A DNA stretch of 64,000 nucleotides, taken from contig NC_092042.1 in assembly GCF_003086295.3 (NCBI RefSeq), positions 41,277,419 through 41,341,418 on the forward strand, written 5' to 3'. Position numbers and translations under genes: made by a program. Source of the DNA: Arachis hypogaea (lineage: Eukaryota; Streptophyta; Magnoliopsida; Fabales; Fabaceae). Shown here in pieces: positions 10,093-20,068 of this stretch (position 1 is the first letter of the stretch; each line of letters starts with the position of its first letter). The notes under the pieces are model-generated. The model was not told where the DNA came from. It saw nothing but the letters and a program-made list of their open reading frames with translations, and ran no database searches.

Positions 10093-12432
10093 ATGAGCAG
10101 GAGCAAAGACAAAAGCATTCTTGTTGAGGCTGATCCTGAACCTGAAAGGACCTTGAAGCGAAAGCTAAGAGAAGCTAAGGCACAATTCTCTGTAGAGGAC
10201 CTAACAGAAATCTTCAAAGAAGAAGAACTCATGGCAGCCGAAAACAACAACAATGCCAACAATGCAAGGAAGGTGCTGGGTGACTTTACTGCACCTACTC
10301 CCGACTTCTATGGGAGAAGCATCTCTATCCCTGCCATTGGAGCAAACAACTTTGAGCTTAAGCCTCAATTGGTTTCTCTAATGCAACAGAATTGCAAGTT
10401 CCATGGACTTCCATTGGAAGATCATCATCAGTTCTTAGCTGAATTCTTGCAAATCTGTGACACTGTCAAGACTAATGGGGTTGACCCTGAGGTCTACAGA
10501 CTTATGCTATTCCCTTTTGCTGTAAGAGACAGAGCTAGGATATGGTTGGACTCACAACCTAAAGAAAGCCTGAACTCTTGGGAAAAGCTAGTCAATACCT
10601 TCTTGGCAAAGTTCTTTCCACCTCAAAAATTGAGTAAGCTTAGAGTGGAAGTCCAAACCTTCAGACAGAAGGAAGGAGAATCCCTCTATGAAGCTTGGGA
10701 AAGATACAAACAATTAATCAGAAAGTGTCCCTCTGACATGCTTTCTGAATGGAGCATCATAGGAATTTTCTATGATGATCTCTCTGAACTATCCAAGATG
10801 TCTTTGGATAGCTCTGCTGGAGGATCTCTTCATCTGAAGAAGACGCCTACAGAAGCTCAAAAACTGATTGAAATGGTTGCAAATAACCAATTCATGTACA
10901 CTTCTGAAAGGAATCCTGTGAACAATGGGACTAATCAGAAGAACGGAGTTCTTGAGATTGACACTCTGAATGCCATATTGGCTCAAAACAAAATATTGAC
11001 TCAACAAGTCAATATGATTTCTCAAAGTCTATCTGGAATGCAAAATGCACCAAGCAGTACTAAGGAAGCTTCATCTGAGGAAGAAGCTTATGATCCTGAG
11101 AACCCTTCAATAGAAGAGGTGAATTACATGGGAGAAACCTATGGAAACACCTATAATCCTTCATGGAGAAATCATCAAAATCTCTCATGGAAGGATCAAC
11201 AGAGACCTCAACAAGGTTTCAATAATAATAATGGTGGAAGAAACAGGTTTAGCAATAGCAAGCCTTTTCCATCATCTTCTCAGCAACAGACAGAGAGTTC
11301 TAAGCAGAATACCTCTGACTTAGCAACCATGGTCTCTGATCTAATCAAAACCACTCAAAGTTTCATGACTGAAACAAGGTCCTCCATTAGAAACTTGGAG
11401 GCACAAGTGGGTCAGCTGAGCAAGAGAATTACTGAACTCCCTCCTAGTACTCTCCCAAGCAATACAGAAGAAAATCCAAAAGGAGAGTGCAAGGCCATCA
11501 ACATGGCCGAATTTGGAGAGGAAGGAGAGGCAGTGAACGCCACTGAGGAAGGCCTCAATGGACGTCCACTGGCCTCCAAAGAGTTCCCCAATGAGGAACC
11601 ATGGGAATCTGAGGCTCAAAATGAGACCATAGAGATTCCATTGAACTTACTTTTGCCATTCATGAGCTCTGATGAGTATTCTTCCTCTGAAGAGGATGAG
11701 TATGTCACTGAAGAGCAAGTTGCTAAATACCTTGGAGCAATCATGAAGCTAAATGACAAGTTATTTGGAAATGAGACTTGGGAGGATGAACCCTCTTTGC
11801 TCACCAAAGAACTGGATGACTTGTCTAGGCAGAAATTACCTCAAAAGAGACAGGATCCTGGGAAGTTTTCAATACCTTGTACCATTGGCACCATGACCTT
11901 CAAGAAGGCCTTGTGTGACCTAGGGTCAAGTGTAAACCTCATGCCTCTCTCTGTAATAGAGAAGCTAGGGATCTTTGAGGTGCAAGCTGCAAAAATCTCA
12001 CTAGAGATGGCAGACAACTCAAGAAAACAAGCTTATGGACTTGTAGAGGATGTTTTGGTAAAAGTTGAAGACCATTACATCCCTGCTGATTTCATAGTCC
12101 TAGAGGCTGGAAAGTGCATGGATGAATCCATCATCCTTGGCAGACCCTTCCTAGCCACAGCAAAGGCTGTGATTGATGTTGATAGAGGAGAATTGATCAT
12201 TCAAGTGAATGAAGAATCCTTGGTGTTTAAGGCTCAAGGATACCCCTCTGTCACCATAGAGAGGAAGCATGAAGAGCTTCTCTCAAAACAGAGCCAAACA
12301 GAGCCCCCACAGTCAAACTCTAAGTTTGGTGTTGGGAGGCCACAACCAACTTCTAAGTTTGGTATTGAACCCCCACATTCGAACTCTAAGTTTGGTGTTG
12401 GGAGGTTCCAACATTGCTCTGAGTATCTGTGA
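10093..12432 (+). CDS. gag-protease polyprotein of element A, intact
   Basis: A 779-codon frame with no stops. The start MSRSKDKSILVEADPEPERT matches the start in B. Residues about 130-225 hold the retrotransposon gag core (LMLFPFAVRDRARIWLDSQP, then FFPPQKLSKLR and YEAWERYKQL). Residues about 350-405 are Asn/Gln-rich and basic (QQGFNNNNGGRNRFSNSK) in the place of a nucleocapsid; no CCHC knuckle is visible. A retropepsin domain lies near residues 595-690, with the active site CDLGSS (Asp about 609) and ILGRPFLATA. The tail has three SKFGV/SKFGI repeats encoded by the word TAAGTTTGGTGTT. The role would be particle assembly and Gag processing in the cytoplasm. The frame ends straight after protease, with RT absent. 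It is one of the best-preserved genes in the window. Confidence 0.92.
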   Translation: MSRSKDKSILVEADPEPERTLKRKLREAKAQFSVEDLTEIFKEEELMAAENNNNANNARKVLGDFTAPTPDFYGRSISIPAIGANNFELKPQLVSLMQQNCKFHGLPLEDHHQFLAEFLQICDTVKTNGVDPEVYRLMLFPFAVRDRARIWLDSQPKESLNSWEKLVNTFLAKFFPPQKLSKLRVEVQTFRQKEGESLYEAWERYKQLIRKCPSDMLSEWSIIGIFYDDLSELSKMSLDSSAGGSLHLKKTPTEAQKLIEMVANNQFMYTSERNPVNNGTNQKNGVLEIDTLNAILAQNKILTQQVNMISQSLSGMQNAPSSTKEASSEEEAYDPENPSIEEVNYMGETYGNTYNPSWRNHQNLSWKDQQRPQQGFNNNNGGRNRFSNSKPFPSSSQQQTESSKQNTSDLATMVSDLIKTTQSFMTETRSSIRNLEAQVGQLSKRITELPPSTLPSNTEENPKGECKAINMAEFGEEGEAVNATEEGLNGRPLASKEFPNEEPWESEAQNETIEIPLNLLLPFMSSDEYSSSEEDEYVTEEQVAKYLGAIMKLNDKLFGNETWEDEPSLLTKELDDLSRQKLPQKRQDPGKFSIPCTIGTMTFKKALCDLGSSVNLMPLSVIEKLGIFEVQAAKISLEMADNSRKQAYGLVEDVLVKVEDHYIPADFIVLEAGKCMDESIILGRPFLATAKAVIDVDRGELIIQVNEESLVFKAQGYPSVTIERKHEELLSKQSQTEPPQSNSKFGVGRPQPTSKFGIEPPHSNSKFGVGRFQHCSEYL

Positions 12433-12498
12433 GGCTCCATGAGAGCCCTCTGTCAAGCTACTGACATTAAAGAAGCGCTTGTTGGGAGGCAACCCAAT
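12433..12498 (+). promoter_or_regulatory. Twin-hairpin element after gag-protease stop (A)
   Basis: Directly after the TGA (12430-12432) there is a small hairpin GGCTC-CATGA-GAGCC (12433-12447). Then comes a conserved block: hairpin 1 TGTCA-AGCTAC-TGACA (12451-12466), a spacer containing the self-complementary AAGCGCTT, and hairpin 2 TTGGG-AGGCAA-CCCAA (12482-12497). The block recurs in B, C and, with changed but still paired stems, in J. Its function is unknown; it may be a structured RNA. Confidence 0.75.
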
Positions 12499-12634
12499 GT
12501 TATATTTTATATATTTTCCTTTGTTATTTTATGTTTTCTGTAGGTTGATGATCATGAGAAGTCACAAAATCAATTGAAAAAGTAAAAACAGAATGAAAAA
12601 CAGAAAGAAAAACAGCACACCCTGGAGGAGAGCG
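12499..12634. other. Short AT-rich spacer of element A
   Basis: T-rich then A-rich sequence between the twin hairpin and the palindrome array. Nothing recognisable. Confidence 0.5.
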
Positions 12635-12722
12635 TGCTGGCGTTTAAACGCCAGAAAAGGGTAAGAAGCTGGCGTTAAACGCCAGAAATAGGCACCAGCC
12701 CGGCGTTTAACGCCAGAATTGG
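12635..12722. repeat. Palindrome array upstream of ORF2 (A)
   Basis: Three units of TGGCGTTTAAACGCCA type about 38 bp apart, the first a perfect 16-mer palindrome. It lies about 290 bp upstream of the ORF2 TATA box, mirroring the U3 arrangement. Confidence 0.9.
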
Positions 12723-13213
12723 CTAAAAACGCATTTTTGCATGCCATTTGGTGCAGGGATGACTTTTCCTTGACACCTCAAGATCTGTGGACCCCACAGG
12801 ATCCCCACCTACCCCACCACTCTCTCTCTTCTTCACCCATTCACCAATCACCTCAACTCCTCTTCCCCAAAAACCCTTCACCTATCAAATCCCATCTTTC
12901 TCTTCACCACTCACATCCATCCTTCATAAACCCCACCTACCTCACCCTTCAAATTCAAACCACTTTCCCTCCCAAACCCTCCCATACATGACCGAACCAA
13001 GCCCCCCACTCCTATATAAACCCATCTTCACTCCTTCATTTTTACACAACCTAAACACCACTTCTCCCCCTTTTTGGCCGAACACAAAGCCATTCCCTTC
13101 TTCCTCGTTTCTTCTTCTTCTACTCTCTTCTTTCTTCTTTTGCTCGAGGACGAGCAAACCTTTTAAATTTGGTGTGGTAAAAGCATTGCTTTTTTGTTTT
13201 TCCATAACCATTT
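12723..13213 (+). promoter_or_regulatory. Promoter-like block and 5' UTR of ORF2 (A)
   Basis: After the array comes C-rich sequence with GTGGACCCCACAGGATCC, then a TATA box (TATATAAA, 13013-13020). A C/T-rich leader (CTTCTTCCTCGTTTCTTCTT) follows, then a hairpin TTTGCTCG-AGGA-CGAGCAAA (13139-13158), the word TTTTAAATTTGGTGTGG (13161-13177) and the ORF2 ATG at 13214. Element B has the same order with TATAAATA at 27403-27410. This suggests that ORF2 is transcribed from its own start; that is inference from layout. Confidence 0.65.
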
Positions 13214-14337
13214 ATGGCATCCAAGGCCGGAGAAACCTCTAGAAAGAGGAAAGGGAAGGCAAAAGCTTCCACCTCCGAGTCATGGGAGATGGAGAGATTC
13301 ATCTCAAGGGTGCATCAAGACCACTTCTATGAAGTTGTGGCCTTGAAGAAGGTGATCCCCGAGGTCCCTTTTTCACTCAAAAAGAGTGAATATCCGGAGA
13401 TCCGACATGAGATCCGAAGAAGAGGTTGGGAAGTTCTTACCAACCCCATTCAACAAGTCGGAATCTTAATGGTTCAAGAGTTTTATGCCAATGCATGGAT
13501 CACCAAGAACCATGATCAAAGTGTGAACCCGGATCCAAAGAATTGGCTTACTATGGTTCGGGGGAAATACTTGGATTTTAGTCCGGAAAATGTAAGGTTG
13601 GCATTCAACTTGCCTATGATGCAAGGAGATGAACATCCTTACACTAGAAGGGTCAACTTTGATCAAAGGTTGGACCAAGTCCTCACAGTCATATGTGAAG
13701 AGGGCGCCCAATGGAAGAGAGATTCAAGAGGAAAGCCGGTTCAATTGAGAAGGCATGACCTCAAACCTGTGGCTAGGGGATGGTTGGAGTTCATCCAACG
13801 GTCAATCATTCCCACTAGCAACCGGTCCAAAGTTACTATAGACCGGGCTATCATGATTCATACATCATGATTGGAGAAGAAATAGAAGTTCATGAGGTTA
13901 TAGCTCAAGAACTTTATAAGGTGGCGGACAAGTCCTCTACCTTGGCAAGGTTAGCCTTTCCTCATCTCATTTGTCACCTCTGTTATTCAGTTGGAGTTGA
14001 CATAGAAGGAGACACCCCCATTGATGAGGACAAGCCCATCACTAAGAAAAGGATGGAGCACACAAGAGACCCCACTCATCATGAGATCCCTGAGATTCCT
14101 CAAGGGATGCACTTTCCTCCACAAAACTATTGGGAGCAACTAAACACCTCCCTAGGAGAATTGAGTTCCAACATGGGACAACTAAGGGTGGAGCATCAAG
14201 AACACTCAATCATCCTCCATGAAATTAGAGAAGATCAAAGAATCATGAGAGAGGAGCAACAAAGACAAGGAAGAGACATTGAGGAGCTCAAGCACTCCAT
14301 AGGATCTTCAAGAGGAAGAACAAGCCGCCATCACTAA
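13214..14337 (+). pseudogene. ORF2 of element A, one-base frameshift
   Basis: The equivalent of the intact ORF2 of element B. The frame from 13214 runs 218 codons and ends at a TGA at 13868-13870. Compared with B (GATCCGTAGCATC), A has lost one base in GATTCATACATC near 13857-13865. The correct frame resumes at 13867 and runs to TAA at 14335-14337. N-terminal half: basic start (SRKRKGKAKAS) and the conserved WEVLTNPIQQVGILMVQEFYANAW and LDFSPENVRLAFNLP segments. C-terminal half: LARLAFPHLICHLCYSVGV and a predicted coiled coil with many Glu, Gln and Arg. It probably does not make full-length protein. Confidence 0.85.
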
Positions 14338-14346
14338 GGTGGACCC

Positions 14347-15976
14347 TGGTGCGCGAAATTGTGAACAATACTTTTCACAACTCTCATAATCCCCGGTCAT
14401 GAACCCCAAAAACTTGGTGTTCAATACCATGGCATTACACAACTTCGCACAACTAACCAGCAAGTGCACTGGGTCGTCCAAGTAATAAACCTTACGCGAG
14501 TAAGGGTCGATCCCACGGAGATTGTTAGTATGAAGCAAGCTATGGTCATCTTGTAAATCTTAGTCAGGCAGACTCAAATGGATATGGTGATGAACGAAAA
14601 TAACATAAAAGATAAAGATAGAGATACTTATGTAATTCATTGGTAGGAACTTCAGATAAGCGCATGAAGATGCCTTCCCTTCCGTCTCTCTGCTTTCCTA
14701 CTGTCTTCATCCAATCCTTCTTACTCCTTTCCATGGCAAGCTTGTGTAGGGTTTCACCGTTGTCAATGGCTACCTCCCATCCTCTCAGTGAAAGCGATTA
14801 CATATGCTCTGTCACAGCATAGCGGAATTCATCTGTCGGTTCTCAATCAGGCCGGAATAGAATCCAGTGATTCTTTTGCGTCTGTCACTAACGCCCCGCC
14901 CTCAGGAGTTTGAAGCACGTCACAGTCATTCAGTCATTGAATCCTACTCAGAATACCACAGACAAGGTTAGACCTTCCGAATTCTCTTGAATGCTGCCAT
15001 CAGTTCTCGCCTATACCACGAAGATTCCGGTAAAAGAATCCAAGAGATATTCACTAGAGCCTTGGTCGCTTGTAGAACAAACGTGGTTGTCAGTCACCTT
15101 GTTCATGGGTGAGAATGATGATGAGTGTCACGGATCATCACATTCATCAAGTTGAAGAACAAGTGATATCTTAGAACAAGAACAAGCAGAATTGAATGGA
15201 AGAACAATAGTAATTGCATTAAAACTCGAGGTACAGCAGAGCTCCACACCTTAATCTATGGTGTGTAGAAACTCCACCGTTGAAAATACATAAGAACAAA
15301 AGTGATCATTGGTTTCGGCCCCAGAGAGGGAGCCAGAAGAACCAAGATGAAAATACAATAGTAAAAGGTCCTATATATAGAGAACTAGTAGCCTAGGGTG
15401 TACAGAGATGAGTAAATGACATAAAAATCCACTTCCGGGCCCACTTGGTGTGTGCTTGGGCTGAGCAATGAAGCAATTTCGTGTAGAGACTCTTCTTGGA
15501 GTTAAACGCCAGCTTTTATGCCAGTTTGGGCGTTTAACTCCCATTTAGGTGCCAGTTCCGGCGTTTAACGCTGGAATTTCTGAGGGTGACTTTGAACGCC
15601 GGTTTGGGCCATCAAATCTTGGGCAAAGTATGGACTATCATATATTGCTGGAAAGCCCAGGATGTCTACTTTTCAACGCCGTTGAGAGCGCGCCAATTGG
15701 GCTTCTGTAGCTCCAGAAAATCCACTTCGAGTGCAGGGAGGTCAGAATCCAACAGCATCTGCAGTCCTTTTCAGTCTCTAAATCAGATTTTTGCTCAGGT
15801 CCCTCAATTTCAGCCAAAAAATACCTGAAATCACAGAAAAACACACTAACTCATAGTAAAGTCCAGAAAAGTGAATTTTAACTAAAAACTAATAAAAATA
15901 TAATAAAAACTAACTAAAAGATACTAAAAACATACTAAAAATAATGCCAAAAAGTGTATAAATTATCCGCTCATCA
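14347..15976 (-). repeat. Inverted solo LTR of family 1 in element A
   Basis: Plus-strand ends TGGTGCGCGAAATTG and CCGCTCATCA. Flanked by a perfect 5-bp duplication GACCC at 14342-14346 and 15977-15981. Only one LTR is present, so the full element was lost by LTR-LTR recombination. The palindrome array (minus U3) is at about 15495-15605. The flanks join to give the same 3' spacer as element B (GGTGGA then TTCCTTGTTCTTTATTT). Confidence 0.96.
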
Positions 15977-15981
15977 GACCC

Positions 15982-16852
15982 GTTCTTTAATTTCCTTGTT
16001 CTTTATTTTCCTGTTTTTCGAATTTTAGTGCTTATGTTTATCTATGTTTGTGTCTTGTGATCATTAGTGTCTTAGTGTCTATGCCTTAAAGTTATGAATG
16101 TCCTATGAATCCATCACCTTTCTTGAATGAAAAATGTTCTTAATTGAAAAAGAGAAGAATTGCATGAATTTTGAATTTTATAACAGTTTAATTATTTTGA
16201 TGTGGTGGCAATACTTTTGTTTTCTGAATGTATGCTTAAACAGTGCATATATCTTTTGAATTTGTGGTTCATGAATGTTGGCTCTTGAAAGAATGATGAA
16301 AAAGGAGAAATGTTACTGAGGATCTGAAAAATCATTAAAATGATTCTTGAAGCGAGAAAAAGCAGTGAATACAAAAAAAAAAAGAGAAGGGAAATTTCGA
16401 AAAAAAAGAAAGAAAAAGAAAAAGAAAGAAAAAGAAGGAAATAAAGTTGTGATCCAAGGTAAAAAGAGTGTGCTTAAGAACCTTGGACACCTCTAATTGG
16501 GGACTCTAGCAAAGCTAAGTCACAATCTGAAAAGGTTCACCCAATTATGTGTCTGTGGCATGTATGTATCCGGTGGTAATACTGAAAGACAGAGTGCTTT
16601 GGGCCACAGCCAAGACTCAATAAGTAGCTATGTTCAAGAATCATCATACTTAACTAGGAGAATCAATGACACTATCCGGATTCTGAGTTCCTTAAGAAGC
16701 CAATCATTCTGAATTTCAAAGGATAGAGTGAGATGCCAAAGCTGTTCAGAGGCAAAAAGCTAAAAGCTCCGCTCATCTAATTAATACTGATCTTCATAGA
16801 TGTTTTTGGAATTCATTGCATATTCTCTTCCTTTTATCTTATTTGATTTTCA
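15982..16852 (+). other. 3' spacer of element A
   Basis: Non-coding spacer shared by A, B, F and H. Landmarks are GATGTGGTGGCAATAC near 16199, an A-rich tract at 16372-16440, and TTATGTGTCTGTGGCATG near 16545, followed by TATGTATCCGGTGGTAATAC. There is no long frame. It ends at the hairpin before the 3' LTR. Confidence 0.8.
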
Positions 16853-16890
16853 GTTGCTTGAGGACAAGCAACAATTTAAGTTTGGTGTTG
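16853..16890 (+). promoter_or_regulatory. Hairpin and PPT-like word before 3' LTR (A)
   Basis: GTTGCTTG-AGGA-CAAGCAAC (perfect 8-bp stem, 4-base loop), then AATTTAAGTTTGGTGTTG, which abuts the LTR start at 16891. By position it holds the plus-strand primer (PPT), although it is unusually T-rich. Confidence 0.8.
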
Positions 16891-18639
16891 TGATGAGCGG
16901 ATAATTTGTACGCTTTTTGGCATTGTTTTTTAGTATGTTTTTAGTATGTTCTAGTTAGTTTTTAGTATATTTTTATTAGTTTTTAGTTAAAATTCACTTT
17001 TCTGGACTTTACTAGGAGTTTGTGTGTTTTTCTGTGATTTCAGGTATTTTCTGGCTGAAATTGAGGGACCTGAGCAAAAATCTGATTCAGAGACTGAAAA
17101 GGACTGCAAATGCTGTTGGATTTTGACCTCCCTTCACTCGAAGTAGATTTTCTGGAGCTACAGAAGCCCAATTGGCGCGCTCTCAACGGCGTTGGAACGT
17201 AGACATCCTGGGCTTTCTAGCAATATATGATAATCCATACTTTGCCCAAGATTTGATGGCCCAAACTGGCGTTCAAAGTCACCCTCAGAATTCCCAGCGT
17301 TAAACGCCGGAACTGGCACCAAAGTGGGAGTTAAACGCCCAAACTGGCATAAAAGCTGGCGTTTAACTCCAAGAAGAGTCTCTACACGAAAATGCTTCAA
17401 TGCTCAGCCCAAGCACACACCAAGTGGGCCCGGAAGTGGATTTTTATGTCATTTACTCATCTCTGTACACCCTAGGCTACTAGTTTTCTATAAGTAGGAC
17501 CTTTTACTATTGTATTTTCATCTTTGGATCTTTTGATCATCTTTGGATTATTTTAGATCCTTTGATTATCTTTGGACATCTAGTTCTTAGACCATTGGGA
17601 GGCTGGCCATTCGGCCATGCCTAGACCTTGTTCTTATGTATTTTCAACGGTGGAGTTTCTACACACCATAGATTAAGGTGTGGAGCTCTGCTGTACCTCG
17701 AGTATTAATGCAATTACTATTGTTCTTCTATTCAATTCCGCTTGTTCTTGTTCTAAGATATCACTTGTTCTTCAACTTGATGAATGTGATGATCCGTGAC
17801 ACTCATCATCATTCTCACCTATGAACGTGTGACTGACAACCACCTCTGTTCTACCTTAGATTGGGTGAATATCTCTTGGATTCCTGATACACGATGCATG
17901 GTTGATCGCCTGACAACCGAGTGCTCGCCTGACAACCGAGCCAGCCATTCCGTGAGATCAGAGTCTTCGTGGTATAGGCTAGAACTGATGGCGGCATTCA
18001 AGAGAATCCGGAAGGTCTAACCTTGTCTATGGTATTCTGAGTAGGATTCAATGATTGAATGACTGTGACGTGCTTCAAACTCCTGAGGGCGGGGCGTTAG
18101 TGACAGACGCAAAAGAATCACTGGATTCTATTCCGGCCTGATTGAGAACCGACAGATGGATAGCCGTGCCGTGACAGGGTGCGTTGAACATTTCCACTGA
18201 GAGGATGGGAGGTAGCCACTGACAACGGTGAAACCCTTGCATAAGCTTGCCATGGAAAGGAGTAAGAAGGATTGGATGAAGACAGTAGTAAAGCAGAGAG
18301 ACGGAAGGGACAGCAACTTCACAAGCTTATCTGAAATTCCTACCAATGAATTACATAAGTATCTCTATCTTTATCTTTATGTTTTATTCGTATATCACCA
18401 TATCCATTTGAGTTAGCCTGACTAAGATTTACAAGGTGACCATAGCTTGCTTCATACCAACAATCTCTGTGGGATCGACCCTTACTCGTGTAAGGTTTAT
18501 TACTTGGACGACCCAGTACTCTTGCTGGTTAGTTGTGCGAAGTTGTGTCTATGCCATGGTATTGAACACCAAGTTTTTGGATTCATTACCGGGGATTAAT
18601 TGATTTGTGAAAAGTAGTGATCACAATTTCGCGCTACCA
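16891..18639 (+). repeat. 3' LTR of element A
   Basis: Starts TGATGAGCGG, ends GCTACCA. Palindrome array at about 17264-17375, TATA (TATAAG) at 17489-17494, U5 hairpin near 18477-18492. Directly colinear with the 5' LTR. Confidence 0.95.
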
Positions 18640-20030
18640 AACGCCCAGGAGAAGCTGCAAACGGGCGTTAAACGCCCAAATCATGCAGCGTTTGGGCATT
18701 TAATGCCAGGATTGTAGGGAATTGCACCTAAGGGAAAACAAATTACTTCAAGAGGTAAGAAAGAGAATATTCCAAAACCACTGTAGAATTAAAAGAAGTT
18801 CTTAACCAAAGAACATGCAGACCATTACCACAAAATAATGGGTCTGAGATCAGTGATCCCGGAAGTGAAATTCGATCTAAAAGAAGACGAATATCCAGAG
18901 ATACGGGAGCTGAAGCGCCATAAGCTGTCTCTTGAAGGACCAGACACCCCACAAGTTGAAGGAGCACCCATCATCTCCCAAAACAAAGGGTGTTGAGTCC
19001 TAATCTTAAACTTAATTCTGTGATAAATGTTCTTATTAGGAATTTACCTTAGAAGTTATATATTAGTAGTAGTAATTAGTATCTCTATTTTGATTTTATC
19101 TCCAATTAAGCTATAATTTATTTTTTCTCATCATCATCAAACATGAATAAAATAGTAGATTTTTAGAATAAAGAGGCAATATTTTTCGAGTTTTTAATAA
19201 GGAAAATTCTAATTATTTAGATGTGGTGGCAATACTTTTTATCTTCTGAATGAATGCTTGAATAGTGCATATTTTTTATATTGAATTTCATGAATGTTGA
19301 AATTGTTGGCTCTTGAAAGAATGATGAACAAGAGAAATATTATTGATGATCTGAAAAATCATGAAATTGATTCTTGAAGAAAGAAAAAGCAGTGAAAAAA
19401 AAGGGGCGAAAAAAAAGGGAATCATTGGATAAAGAAAAAGAAAAGCCAAAAATCCTTAAAACCAAAAGGCAAGGGTGAAAAGGATCCAAGGCTTTGAGCA
19501 TTAATGGATAGGAGGGCCCAAGGAAATAAATCCAGGCCTAGGCGGCTAAATCAAGCTGTCCCTAACCATGTGCTTGTGGCATGCAGGTCCAAGTGAAAAG
19601 CTTGAGACCGAGTGGTTAAAGTCGTGATCCAAAGCAAAAGAGTGTGCTTAAGAACTCTGGACACCTCTAATTGGGGACTTTAGCAAAGCTAAGTCACAAT
19701 CTGAAAAGGTTCACCCAGTTATGTGTCTGTGGCATTTATGTATCCGGTGGTAATACTGGAAAAAAAAGTGCTTAGGGCCACGGCCAAGACTCATCAAGTA
19801 ACTGTGTTCAAGAATCAACATACTAAACTAGGAGAATCAATAATACTATCTGAATTCTAAGTTCCTATGGATGCCAATCATTCTGGATTTCAAAGGACAA
19901 AGTGAGATGCCAAAATTGTTTAGAAGCAAAAAGCTACTAGTCCCGCTCATCTAATTAGAATATGAGCTTCACTTGAAACTCTGAGATATTATTGCTTCTT
20001 AATTTCTTTTCATCCTACTTTATTTATCTA
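18640..20030 (+). pseudogene. Element F internal remnant: palindromes, ORF2 relic, 3' spacer
   Basis: 18640-18715 holds GGGCGTTAAACGCCC-type palindromes. From about 18840 to 18997 a relic of ORF2 can be read (segments like VIPEVKFDLKEDEYPEIREL, cf. VIPEVSFKLKKKEYPEIRHE in B), ending in a stop. The rest of ORF2 is deleted. From about 19215 the family-1 3' spacer is recognisable (GATGTGGTGGCAATAC, then GTTATGTGTCTGTGGC near 19718). Gag and the 5' LTR of F are not in the window; A's 3' LTR cuts it on the left. Confidence 0.75.
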
Positions 20031-20068
20031 GTTGCTTGAGGACAAGCAACAGTTTAAGTTTGGTGTTG
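20031..20068 (+). promoter_or_regulatory. Hairpin and PPT-like word before 3' LTR (F)
   Basis: GTTGCTTG-AGGA-CAAGCAAC followed by AGTTTAAGTTTGGTGTTG, directly before the LTR. Confidence 0.8.

Larger units (their letters stand above)
6687..18639 (+). mobile_element. Family-1 element A (gag-protease plus ORF2, no pol)
   Basis: The order is 5' LTR (6687-8446), tRNA-Asp primer site, long T-rich leader, intact gag-protease, twin hairpin, palindrome array, ORF2 promoter-like block, frameshifted ORF2, a 3' spacer, hairpin/PPT and 3' LTR (16891-18639). An inverted solo LTR (14347-15976) lies in the 3' spacer. There is no RT, RNase H or integrase, so mobility would need an Athila-type helper. The two outer flanks differ (CTCAT at 6682-6686, AACGC at 18640-18644), so no target duplication is seen. 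Confidence 0.93.

Noticed and set aside
12940..13242. 151-codon frame over the ORF2 leader of A
   Set aside because: Pro/Ser/Phe-rich product of a C/T-rich leader; not kept in B.
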